Origin: Gammaproteobacteria bacterium | Lineage (GTDB): Bacteria > Pseudomonadota > Gammaproteobacteria > Pseudomonadales > Azotimanducaceae | Reading direction: 5' to 3' | Length of the DNA: 64,000 nt | NCBI GenBank assembly: GCA_026707945.1 | Contig: JAPOVV010000038.1 | Span: forward strand, 124,001-188,000 | Shown: positions 1-9,200 of the stretch, piece by piece | Layout: every line of letters begins with the position of its first letter | Numbering within the stretch: position 1 is the first letter of the stretch | Notes under the pieces: generated by a model | What the model was told of the DNA's origin: nothing | Database searches by the model: none | Seen by the model: only the letters and a program-made list of their open reading frames with translations | Position numbers and translations under genes: made by a program

Positions 1-1575
1 ATAGGCGGCGAGTTTCGTAGGCGGCTGACTGAACTTGCCAAAGCTCATGTTGAAGATATCGACGTCCGTTGAATCTGGTTGAAAATCACTTGCACCAAGT
101 GAAGCGATCAGAGCATGTAGCTGATCTGACGCTTGCAGCATGTTGTAGCCACGAAGATGCGCGTTGGGCGCTACCCCGCGGCCGCCAACGCTGTTGTCAG
201 CGGTGGCAGCGATAAGTCCTGCGACCGAGGTGCCGTGACCTACAGCCGGATCAAAATTGAAAGGGTCGCTGGACTCCTGTCGAAAAAGCCAAGGATCCAG
301 TTCCGTTGTCTCAAGGCTCTCGGCATTAAAGTTAAACGAAGCACCTTGTTCGACATTAGCCCATAAATCAGGGTGACACAGTTCCAAACCCGTATCAACG
401 ACGGCTACTTTGACCCCGCTACCGGTAGGACCGGTACTTAACGTCTCCGCCATGCCTAAATCTTCGCCCGCTGTGCCTCCTCGTCTCGCAAGCGCCGATT
501 GCCCTGTGTTCGTCAGATGCCATTGATGAGTTAGCAAGGGATCCGTACCAGCTGACATCAATTCCTGGTCTGGCGCGGTGCAGGTAAATCGGATGCGTTT
601 CAAGGCGTCGAACGTGAATCCAGATTGACCCGTCGCTTGCCTGGCTGTACCGATGGCGGGGAATGCACCCGCAAAGACGTTCAGCACAAGTAAATAGGTG
701 GTGTTTGCATCGAGCGAATCGCGCTCGAACGTCACTGTAATTTCAAACGGTTCCCCTTTCGGATCGATTGGCTCTATGCGTTTGTGATCGGTGGCAACGG
801 TAGAAAACGTCAAGCCATTGGGGTCACTGGTCGTCGGGTTGGGGACCACCGATACGAGTTCGCTCCGGAGCGTCGATATCCGTGACGTGGTCCCGCCGAA
901 ATTGAATATGTCGATGTTGAACGTAGGATCTGGCGCTGTGAACTCGAGTTTTGGGACGATATAAAGATCTTCCGTCAACGACTCCTTCCCAAGTGGTTGG
1001 TGATCTGCCGACGAGGTACGGTTTGTCGGGCTGAGCGTTCCCGTATATCTACGAAATTGGTCGGCGAAGGTCACTTGAGCGTCTACAACTCTCGGATCGA
1101 GTCGAAGCTGCTCGACGACGGAGGTTGGGTTCGCGCCTTGGGATAAACGCAACGCCGCAAAACCCAGCGTTGGATATCCTCGTCCCCATGCTACGTCGTG
1201 GTCGGCCATGACGTGCTCAAGCGTTCTGTCATCGTGCAATTCGACGATGACGCTGGAGGTCAATGCTCGGAATCGACGTTGAGTCAGGTCAAATACAAAG
1301 TGCTTTTGGTCAGCTTCGAGGTTCGCATATGCCACGTAGGATGATTGATCAAGCGTCGCTCGATATGTTCGATATTGGTCGTTACTCGTAATCTCTATAC
1401 GCATATCACCGAGATCATGGCCGATCGAGATATTCATATCGCGATTGGGAACAACGACCACGTCGTTTTCCTTATCGCTGGTGGTGTGGAAGTCGACCGT
1501 TTGCGCCTGTATGTTGTAGAGAGGTGCGGCAATCAACCCGATTGAAAACGCAATAATCTGCCGAGTGTGTGGCAT
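1..1575 (-). CDS. Subtilisin-like (S8) secreted serine protease, C-terminus cut off by window edge
   Basis: I read 525 codons on the minus strand from ATG 1575, which has a good ribosome site (GGAGGC about 5 bases upstream), and the frame runs off position 1. The N-terminus is a signal peptide ending near AQ at residues 24-25. About 360 residues of pro- or accessory region follow, then a peptidase S8 core. The Asp box is VAVVDTGLELCHPDL with D394, and the His box is GHGTSVAGL with H447. The visible part ends after the strand-like DVDIFNMSFG, so the catalytic Ser box would lie beyond the window. The protein should be exported and cleave proteins outside the cytoplasm; whether it carries a C-terminal P-domain, barrel or repeats cannot be seen. 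It is divergent to the sterol-like genes starting at 1728. The S8 assignment is secure; substrate is unknown. Confidence 0.9.
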   Translation of the reverse strand, partial: MPHTRQIIAFSIGLIAAPLYNIQAQTVDFHTTSDKENDVVVVPNRDMNISIGHDLGDMRIEITSNDQYRTYRATLDQSSYVAYANLEADQKHFVFDLTQRRFRALTSSVIVELHDDRTLEHVMADHDVAWGRGYPTLGFAALRLSQGANPTSVVEQLRLDPRVVDAQVTFADQFRRYTGTLSPTNRTSSADHQPLGKESLTEDLYIVPKLEFTAPDPTFNIDIFNFGGTTSRISTLRSELVSVVPNPTTSDPNGLTFSTVATDHKRIEPIDPKGEPFEITVTFERDSLDANTTYLLVLNVFAGAFPAIGTARQATGQSGFTFDALKRIRFTCTAPDQELMSAGTDPLLTHQWHLTNTGQSALARRGGTAGEDLGMAETLSTGPTGSGVKVAVVDTGLELCHPDLWANVEQGASFNFNAESLETTELDPWLFRQESSDPFNFDPAVGHGTSVAGLIAATADNSVGGRGVAPNAHLRGYNMLQASDQLHALIASLGASDFQPDSTDVDIFNMSFGKFSQPPTKLAAY

Positions 1576-1727
1576 GTTGCCTCCGATTCGATTCTGTTGT
1601 TAGATGTTTTGAGATTGAAAGAGTTTGATGCCGTAGTAGCGAGGTGGGAACTTAAGAACTATTCGAAATCCCGAACACGGCTTGATTTAACATCAATTGA
1701 TATAGTCGTCATTACATTCGTTGGTTC

Positions 1728-2402
1728 ATGAAAATCTGGTTGATCGTATGTGTCTTCGTCGCGTTATTAGCGGGCGCGGCGCTTGCCATTCGGTTCTGGA
1801 CAACAGGCGATTTCAATGTCGCGCATTCGCTACTTATTTTGTTTCTAACGGTGAATATCTTGGTGTCCTATTGGGAAATTTGCCTGTTCTTGCGGATTTC
1901 CGAGATCGAAGAGAAAAGGAAAAGTTGGGACTCCGTGAGATCGGAATCAGGTGCGGTTCCAGCGCTCAAGTTTCTGACGATGTCGGTTCCGCTTCGAAAA
2001 GTCTTTGCTCCAAGCGTTTGGGCGGAACTATGGGGCGTTTATTCTCTGTACGATGCGTCCTATGCAGATCGAAAGACTTTCGGCTTTAACTGTGACGTAG
2101 CCAATGGAGTGGTTACGCCGCTACTCTCCTTGCTATTACTCGGTACGTTCACGATCCCATTTCTGCCCGCGCGCGTGGCGGGAATCCTCGGTGTCCTACT
2201 CTTCTGGCAATGGATTTACGTGACGTCCGCCTACATCATGAGTTTCTTTATGGCGGGTCGCCATCGATTGATTAATCGCAAAGAAATTCTGATATATATC
2301 TGGGGACCGAATCTGTTTTGGATCGTGTTGCCGATATTCGGTTTCTATGTCTCTGTCCGATTGGTTCTCGAAGGGAGCTATGTAGCGCTAGGCTTGAATT
2401 GA
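1728..2402 (+). CDS. EXPERA-domain membrane protein, emopamil-binding-protein (sterol isomerase)-like
   Basis: This 224-residue protein has about five hydrophobic segments (near residues 4-22, 34-56, 125-147, 150-170 and 188-212). Residues 101-123 align without gaps to the signature of eukaryotic emopamil-binding protein: LW..Y...D..Y.....F....D, where human EBP has LW..Y...D..Y.....F....E. The last helix has N195, W198 and VLP, matching the human N-x-x-W-x-VLP segment that holds active-site residues N193 and W196. The human His76 has no clear equivalent, and Glu122 is replaced by Asp123. EBP moves the sterol double bond from C8 to C7; the same fold also occurs in TMEM97 and other EXPERA proteins, so the reaction here is inferred. 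Start ATG 1728 has only a weak ribosome site. The next genes encode a sterol desaturase-family enzyme and an NSDHL-like dehydrogenase, which supports a sterol or steroid role. Confidence 0.65.
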   Translation: MKIWLIVCVFVALLAGAALAIRFWTTGDFNVAHSLLILFLTVNILVSYWEICLFLRISEIEEKRKSWDSVRSESGAVPALKFLTMSVPLRKVFAPSVWAELWGVYSLYDASYADRKTFGFNCDVANGVVTPLLSLLLLGTFTIPFLPARVAGILGVLLFWQWIYVTSAYIMSFFMAGRHRLINRKEILIYIWGPNLFWIVLPIFGFYVSVRLVLEGSYVALGLN

Positions 2403-2504
2403 GGCTCGAAAGCGCCTATTGAAATTCATGACGTGGTTCATTAAGACCGATCTACAATGAGTTAGAGCAAGCGTCAACGCGTCGTCGGGAACAGTAGGAA
2501 TCCC

Positions 2505-3170
2505 ATGAATCTAGCTGTAGGACTCGCCGGTGTCGGCGTGGCGGTCGCAATATATGGAAGCGTTGCGACATGGTCATCGGCTTCGGCTCAATTTCGGCAT
2601 CTTCGGATCCGAACGGTAACCCAACCAATCCCGAGAAAATACGTGTCGATCACGTTGAATAGCACGTTCGCCGCGACGCTATACGTAGTTGCCGTGCTAA
2701 TTGGCGAAGGCGTCCTGTACCAACAAGAAGTAAATCACAGCGTTCTACGCGTTCTAGTGGATTCGCTGCTCGTGCTGCTGGTTTATGACTTTCTTTATTA
2801 CTTCTTTCACCGTTGGCTACACACACATACGATGATGCGTCACGTCCATGGCGTGCATCATCGCGTGCAATTCCCAGAAGCTATGGACGGACTCTTCATA
2901 CATCCGGCAGAAACCACTGGGGGTTTAGCATTGCTGTTCGCCGCGATGGCGGTCGTCGGCCCCATCAGCGTGGCGTCGTTCCTCATCGTCGCGTTCGTAC
3001 ATGCGGTTGCAAATATTGCCACGCACACGAATTTAGTCGTACCACATCCGGCGTTCGCACTGTTCAACTACTGGGCTGTACGTCACGATTTCCATCACAG
3101 CACCCACCGTAACTCAAACTACGCTTCGATCTTCCCGGTTTGGGATCGCATGTTTGGGACATACCGATAG
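2505..3170 (+). CDS. Sterol desaturase / fatty acid hydroxylase family membrane di-iron enzyme
   Basis: The 221-residue protein has hydrophobic segments near residues 1-22, 52-72, 84-101 and 143-172 and the three histidine clusters of the fatty acid hydroxylase superfamily: H102-x3-H106, H115-G-V-H118-H119 and H194-D-F-H197-H198. These bind two irons. Members use O2 to hydroxylate or desaturate lipids, including sterol C5-desaturase (ERG3), sterol C4-methyl oxidase (ERG25) and cholesterol 25-hydroxylase; sequence alone does not tell which. The protein ends soon after WDRMFGTY, as in many bacterial members. ATG 2505 follows AGGA at a suitable distance. It lies 102 bp after the EXPERA gene and just upstream of, or slightly overlapping, the NSDHL-like gene, so the three genes probably form one transcription unit. 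Confidence 0.88.
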   Translation: MNLAVGLAGVGVAVAIYGSVATWSSASAQFRHLRIRTVTQPIPRKYVSITLNSTFAATLYVVAVLIGEGVLYQQEVNHSVLRVLVDSLLVLLVYDFLYYFFHRWLHTHTMMRHVHGVHHRVQFPEAMDGLFIHPAETTGGLALLFAAMAVVGPISVASFLIVAFVHAVANIATHTNLVVPHPAFALFNYWAVRHDFHHSTHRNSNYASIFPVWDRMFGTYR

Positions 3171-3184
3171 GTCACTCGGGATCC

Positions 3185-4195
3185 TTGGGCACCGTCTTGG
3201 TCACTGGTGGAAGCGGCTTTATTGGTTCAACGATTGCGTCAGCATATGCACGGACAGGCCGACCGGTTCGCGTTATTGATAAACAGCGCGGTCCGTTGCG
3301 TGAAGGAATAAGTTTTGAAAAGCTCGACCTCACTAACTACCCAGCAGTTGAACATGCGTGTCGTGAGGTGGAAACGGTCATTCACTGCGCGTCTTTGGTA
3401 CAGACCCGCAACAACGCACGAGACGCGGTGTGGGCGACGAACTTTGGCGGTACGCAAAACGTCATCGCGGCTTGTCGAGAGCAGGATGTCGCGCGTCTTA
3501 TCTACGTCAGTTCGGCGAGCGTGGTTTACGACGGTAGAGACGTTGAAGACGGTGATGAGAGTCTTCCATATGCCACGGCAGCTCCGAGTGTATACGTCGA
3601 AAGCAAGATCGCGGCGGAGAAGGCGGTGTTGGACTTTGCAGCCGAGGGTACAACGCGTGCTTGTGCGTTACGTCCGCATTTGGTGTTTGGTCCGGGCGAC
3701 AACCGACTGATTCCAAACTTTCTCGCTCGACGAGGCCGTATGCGTGAAATCGGGAACCGCAGTCATTTGTCGGATTTCCTGTATATCGACAACTTCGTCG
3801 ATGCTGTGCAAGCGGCCGATGCTCGGATGGCGGATGATTCCGCGATTTCTGGCGAAGCCTTTTTCATCACGAATGGTGAACCGCTTGCGTTTTTTGAGTT
3901 TGTCGAGCGGGTATTAGCAGCGATTGATCATCCTGCGATCCTGGGTCGTGTCCCGTCTTGGGTTGCATACTTAGCCGCTACGATCGTCGAGTTCTACTAC
4001 CAATTGATGTCACGCGAGATCATTCCAGAGGATGGCGTGTCGCGCTTTGCAATACGCTACCTGACGACGCACCATTACTTTTGTAGTAAGAAAGCTCAAA
4101 AAATGCTCAATTGGAGGCCGCGCATACCGATCGACGTCGGTATTGAGCGGACCGCTGAGTATCTTCGGACCTCACAGGTTGGGAATCCAAGCTAG
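3185..4195 (+). CDS. 3-beta-hydroxysteroid dehydrogenase / NSDHL-like NAD(P)-dependent dehydrogenase
   Basis: This is an extended short-chain dehydrogenase of about 336 residues. The N-terminus is the nucleotide-binding loop VLVTGGSGFIGS, and the catalytic pair is Y137-x3-K141 in SVYVESK. The second half carries features of the sterol-4-alpha-carboxylate 3-dehydrogenase (ERG26/NSDHL) and 3-beta-HSD families: FGPGDNRLIPNFL, a SDFLYIDNFVDAV segment, GEAFFITNGEP, and a late THHYFCSKKAQKMLNW block. NSDHL oxidises the 3-hydroxyl during C4-demethylation of sterols. I chose TTG 3185, which places the glycine loop two residues after the start, as is usual; TTG 3140 in the same frame would add 15 residues and overlap the upstream gene by 31 bp. 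Close spacing suggests co-transcription with the EXPERA and desaturase genes. Family assignment is firm; the steroid substrate is inferred. Confidence 0.85.
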   Translation: MGTVLVTGGSGFIGSTIASAYARTGRPVRVIDKQRGPLREGISFEKLDLTNYPAVEHACREVETVIHCASLVQTRNNARDAVWATNFGGTQNVIAACREQDVARLIYVSSASVVYDGRDVEDGDESLPYATAAPSVYVESKIAAEKAVLDFAAEGTTRACALRPHLVFGPGDNRLIPNFLARRGRMREIGNRSHLSDFLYIDNFVDAVQAADARMADDSAISGEAFFITNGEPLAFFEFVERVLAAIDHPAILGRVPSWVAYLAATIVEFYYQLMSREIIPEDGVSRFAIRYLTTHHYFCSKKAQKMLNWRPRIPIDVGIERTAEYLRTSQVGNPS

Positions 4196-4425
4196 CTGTT
4201 GGTGCATTCTGTCAAGTCTGAATAAAAAAACGAAATTCGTGAGTACTTGGTATTAATCGAGCTAATTCACACCACGTTTTAGCGAGGATAGCCAACTGAT
4301 CAGGACGACTGCAACCTGAGATCCTCAAAAATGTATATAAATCAAAGAGTTGTCAACTACGTGGCCTTGGCATGAAGGTTGTATTGAATAGGCTGTGATG
4401 ACTTTCAGTTCGGTTTGATCGAAAT

Positions 4426-6018
4426 ATGGGCGACATGCGAGTGCGAAAAGTACTTAAGACCTTATTGGTTTGGTTCTTTGCGATTGCCACGGTAGGTACG
4501 GGCATGGCTAACGAAGGCGAGTTATTCGATATACACGAGATCAACTCGGGCGAAGCTGTGCATCAGACCGTCTTGACGGGTTCGTTTACCGACGCTTCGC
4601 ACATCGAACTCGCCATCTTGAGCACTGACAAAGAAGGGAATTCTCATGTTGAGGTTTTTCGCTTGGAAGGTGATCGATGGACGGAAGTTCAAAACTGGCC
4701 ACTTGACCAAGGTGTTTTGTTTGTCGACCGAATGAAGTTGGCAGGTCGCGACCACTTGCTTACGTACCGGATTGGGGGCTTTAGTCGGTTTGATTTAGCG
4801 ACCGGTAATGAAGAGAACCTCATTGAACTAAACGCTGGCTTTCGAAGAGCGGGGGATGGGAGCATCCCTCGTCTCAACGTGGTCCGCGATCTGAATGGGG
4901 ATGGTCGAGACGATGTCATCATGCCAGATACTGATGGATTCTGGATATCCTCGCAATTGCCCGATGGGACGTATTCGGACCCGACCAAGATCGGTCCCCC
5001 TGAGCCGCACGTTGACGCTAACGCATATGGCGATGAGTTAACCTACGGTGAGGTCGGGATCGACGCCCAGACATTACCCTGGTACCTAAGTCGCATACAT
5101 CAATTTGACTACGATCTAGACGATCAGCCTGATCTGGCATTTTGGAACGACACTCATTTCGAGGTCTATCGCCAGGATGAGTCAGGTGGCTTCGCTCAGG
5201 TACCAGACTCTTTTTCAGTAGATGTCCCCTTCGATTTCGATGGATCGTACGCACTTGCGTTTCAGTTTAGTGATAGAAGTGTCGCTTCCCTGCTGCTCGG
5301 ACTAGGCGGTCGCTTCGAATACACGATCTTGCAGGGATTTCCGGACTTGAATGGAGACGGAATTGCGGATCTCGTCACCTTAACCTTCTCAGGACGCAGG
5401 GTGTTCAGCCTTCGTGGACGCTACGATGTCCATTTCGGACGCGCGACAGCACAAGGAATTCGGTTTTCGCACCTGCCAGACACATCGGCAAGGACACCAG
5501 GTCCTGCAGGGGGTAGCGCATGGGGTTACGCGTCGCAGCGCTACATGGATGTTGACGGCGACGGCATGAAAGATCTAACTATGGCGTCGGTCAACACAGG
5601 GCTTGGTGGTATGGCTCGAGCGATGGTAGGCAATTCCATTTCCATGAATCTCGCTGTGTACCGTCTAGAAAATGGTGCTTATCCCGCACGACCGGACGTC
5701 AGGCGAAAGGTACGACCACCATTTGCGCCGTTTGACAAGCGAGGCGTGCTCTTTCCGACCGTACTATCAGGCGACGTGAACGGCGACGGGCGGATGGATT
5801 TACTAGCCGTTGAACGATGGGATGAACTGTCGGTTTTCCTTGGCGTGGACAGTTCGCAACTGTTGTCGGATCAGCCTATCAATGTCGATGTTGAAGCACC
5901 CGTTGATGAGCGCTTCGCTAGTGTGCGTGATTTGGACGACGATGGCAAAGATGATGTTGTGATCCACTATCCATCGAAAACAGAATCAAATCGTATTGTC
6001 GTGCTGAAAGGGCGATGA
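4426..6018 (+). CDS. Exported FG-GAP/VCBS-repeat protein
   Basis: The 530-residue product has a signal peptide (positive start, hydrophobic core near residues 10-24, likely cleavage around GMANE). The rest holds at least six acidic calcium-loop motifs typical of FG-GAP/VCBS repeats: DLNGDGRDD, DYDLDDQPD, DLNGDGIAD, DVDGDGMKD, DVNGDGRMD and DLDDDGKDD. Such repeats build a calcium-bound beta-propeller. No catalytic motif, membrane anchor or sorting signal is visible, so it is probably a secreted or periplasmic propeller of unknown ligand. ATG 4426 is used; ATG 4435 is a close alternative. It stands alone between the sterol-like trio and the ABC-2 fusion gene. Confidence 0.8.
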   Translation: MGDMRVRKVLKTLLVWFFAIATVGTGMANEGELFDIHEINSGEAVHQTVLTGSFTDASHIELAILSTDKEGNSHVEVFRLEGDRWTEVQNWPLDQGVLFVDRMKLAGRDHLLTYRIGGFSRFDLATGNEENLIELNAGFRRAGDGSIPRLNVVRDLNGDGRDDVIMPDTDGFWISSQLPDGTYSDPTKIGPPEPHVDANAYGDELTYGEVGIDAQTLPWYLSRIHQFDYDLDDQPDLAFWNDTHFEVYRQDESGGFAQVPDSFSVDVPFDFDGSYALAFQFSDRSVASLLLGLGGRFEYTILQGFPDLNGDGIADLVTLTFSGRRVFSLRGRYDVHFGRATAQGIRFSHLPDTSARTPGPAGGSAWGYASQRYMDVDGDGMKDLTMASVNTGLGGMARAMVGNSISMNLAVYRLENGAYPARPDVRRKVRPPFAPFDKRGVLFPTVLSGDVNGDGRMDLLAVERWDELSVFLGVDSSQLLSDQPINVDVEAPVDERFASVRDLDDDGKDDVVIHYPSKTESNRIVVLKGR

Positions 6019-6204
6019 TCCGGTAGACAGGCAACTGAAGTCAGAGCAGCCTAATAAGCAACGAGTTTAAACGAGCCTTGTCGATTAGATACTTCGAGAG
6101 CGACTTCGGTCTAAGTCGATAGACCAAAAGATTTGTGAGTTGTGGTTTTGTGGCGCATGACGAGTTGGCGGTCTTAGATAGAAGTGTCGTGAATCGCTTT
6201 AGCC

Positions 6205-9200
6205 ATGAAATTCATCGATTCGACTAGAGCTCATCTTGTCGTAGTTTGGACCTTAGCGTTCGAGGAGATCCGTTTCGATCTCCGTCTGACGCGCACTTGG
6301 TTCGTTGTCGCGTTCGCCCTCTTAGTAGGTGTGACCAACACCATCGAGCAGGTAAACGTGTATTCGCAACTCTCGGCGGTTGGTTCTGGAACCTTCATGC
6401 ACTCGCCGTTGTTGTCGCCGACCACGATCTTTCCCGACTTTCAGATCGTTATCACCTTTGGGCTCGTGTTCTTTGGCATCGAGATTGTTTCGCGCGATCG
6501 GATTGCCCGAATGGATGAAGTGATCGGTGCGATACCCATAAGTAACAGCCAAATCGTGTTCGGGCGTGCGCTTGGGTTATCTACGCTGTTTTTCCTGTTG
6601 TTCGCAGCGTTCATGTGCGTGTATGTCGTGGTCGCTGTCTTGTGCGAGCGTGCGTTTCCAAACTTGGGATTTGGCTCACCGGAGCCGTACAGCATGCTCG
6701 CGACTCTCGTCACTGACGCTTTGCCCTATTTGTTCTTTTGGATCGCCACAGTGATGTTTCTTACGGTCCTGGTCCGGTTTCGCGTGTTGGCGGCCGTTCT
6801 CGCGATTGGGTTGATGCTATTGATGTACTGGTTACAGAACAATGCGCCAATGTACTTACTCGATGTGCTAGGAACCTATAGCCTCAGTACTCAGTTGTCG
6901 TCCGAGCTTGCACCGAATTTCACATCGAGTGCTATCGTCTCCCAGCGACTCGCACTCATTCTGTTAGCGATTGCTTTACTGTATTGGACGGCATACCTGC
7001 TTCCACGCCTAAATACTGTCCGTACCCGAAAGCCTGTTGCGCTCGCTGCGTCAATAACGGTAGTAGCGGGAATCGGATTTAGCATCGTCCACGCACAAAC
7101 CTCCTCACGTCTAGATCAGTTCGCAGGTTGGCGGGATCACCACGCAAAGTACGACAGCACCTCACAGATTGATATTCAGCGTCTCACTGGACAGATCGAG
7201 CTCGACCCCGGCGGCGCTATAACGATTGATCTCGTGGTCGACTTCGTACTGGTTCAGCAATTACACCAAGACGACTCATTGGTGTTCTCTCTCAATCCTG
7301 GATACGAAATCGAGCACCTCGCACTTGGCAACCATCAAGCAGCCTTTTCGTTCGAAAGCGGTCTTTTAAGGGTGGTAACTCCCCGAAATCTAGAGCGTAA
7401 CGCGGGGTCGCGTTTGCGGATCAAGGCACATGGTCCTCCTGACTCGAGTTTTGCCTATTTAGACGCCGCGATCGATCCTATGACTAGTGATGCAGTAAGC
7501 GCTTACGGACTATTCCTACTGGGATCGGACGCGGCGATTAACCGAACGGACTATGTGGCACTTACCTCGGCAATCGCGTGGTATCCCATGGCCGGTCCGC
7601 ACCTTGACCGGGACGCCATCAGCCTTCGACCACGCGATTACTTTGATGTAAATCTTGAGGTACTAACGCCGATCGAGTGGCATGTCGGTGGACCAGGGAA
7701 ATCTGGGATTGAGGTAGGCTCCGATCGTAGGGTGCATACGTTCACACCGTCGATTCCTATCCATGAAATCGGATTGTTTGCAGCTCAGTTCGAGCGGAGA
7801 GCAAAGTCGATAGCAGGTATCAACTTCGAACTATTGGTGTCGCCCAAACACACTCAAAATCTCGAGATATTCAAGGCTATTCTCGACGACATCGAAGCGG
7901 AAATCGAGGAACGAATTGCGTTCGCTCTCAGCCGAGGATTCGAATTCCCATTCAAGACCTATACGATCGTTGAAACGCCGATATACCTGCGAACATATGG
8001 TGGTGGCTGGCAGATGCCTTCCACGCAGTCTATACCCGGGGTATTTCTCCTACGAGAGGGTATGTTCCTATCAGCGAACTTTCAATCAATCGCCGATTCG
8101 GTCCATCGAGACGCTGACTTGACGGATGAAGAAAAGCGCCAACGATTGCTAGCGTATCTGACTGGATATTTCGGAAACGATGTAATCGGTGGTGATGTTT
8201 CAAAGGCGTTTGTCGATAACTTTGTGCGCTTTCGCGCGGAACCCACGGGACCTCGCGCCGAATGGTTCGGATTCTTAATCGAGTACTTAGCGTCCGAAGT
8301 CATTTCTCAGTCGTCGGGGTTTTACTCAGTACAAAACCTGAAGACGGTAGGAACATGGTCAACAGCCCGTTTAGCTTCGTTTGAACTCGATGCGGAACGC
8401 ACCGGAAATACTTTGAACCGGCTCTACTTTAATCGATATATCGAACGACCGGAGGTCTGGGAGTTGATGCTTGAGGGGTCATCCAAGGAGCCATCAACAT
8501 TGCAAACCCCGCGAAATCAACTCCACGCAGGTTACCTCTATAGCAAGACCATGGGAGAGCTCATATTAGATTGGTTCGGTCCTGAAGAAGTAGGGACGCT
8601 ATTGAGGACGCTTGTAGACCGGTACAAGGGCACCGCTTTCACCTACGATGACTTCAACGTGGTTGCGTCAGAGCTAGGTATGTCGTTACGAGATAGATTT
8701 GGTGATTGGCTACACGATATCCGACCCGCAGGCTTTGTTGCGAGTGCGTTCACGACGGAGCGTTTGCCGGATGACAGCAACGGATCGCCCGTCTTCGAAC
8801 ATACCTTTCATGTGCAGAATCGAGAAGAAAGAGCGGGATTGTTCCGTGTTTCGTATCAATTCGCAGGTGCGGGAGATCTGCCGATCTATTTGACCCGATC
8901 TACAGAACCCATGGCGCTTGAAGGCGATAGCTCCGCGGTAGTTTCAATTCAAGTTGATGCACCTATTCGGGTGATGAAAGTAATCCCGTACTTCAGTTTG
9001 AACCGATATAGTTTCGACGTTCATTCCGTTGGCGGTCAAGATATCCCCGCCGTGTCGCGTGATCCCGCTCCTTTGATCCAGCCTTCTGATTGGCAATTGG
9101 CAATCGGCGACGGAATTTACATCGATGATCTCGACCCAGGGTTCATGGTCGATCCGCCTAACATCGGCGCGAAACCACGATTTTCCGTTCGAATGATCTC

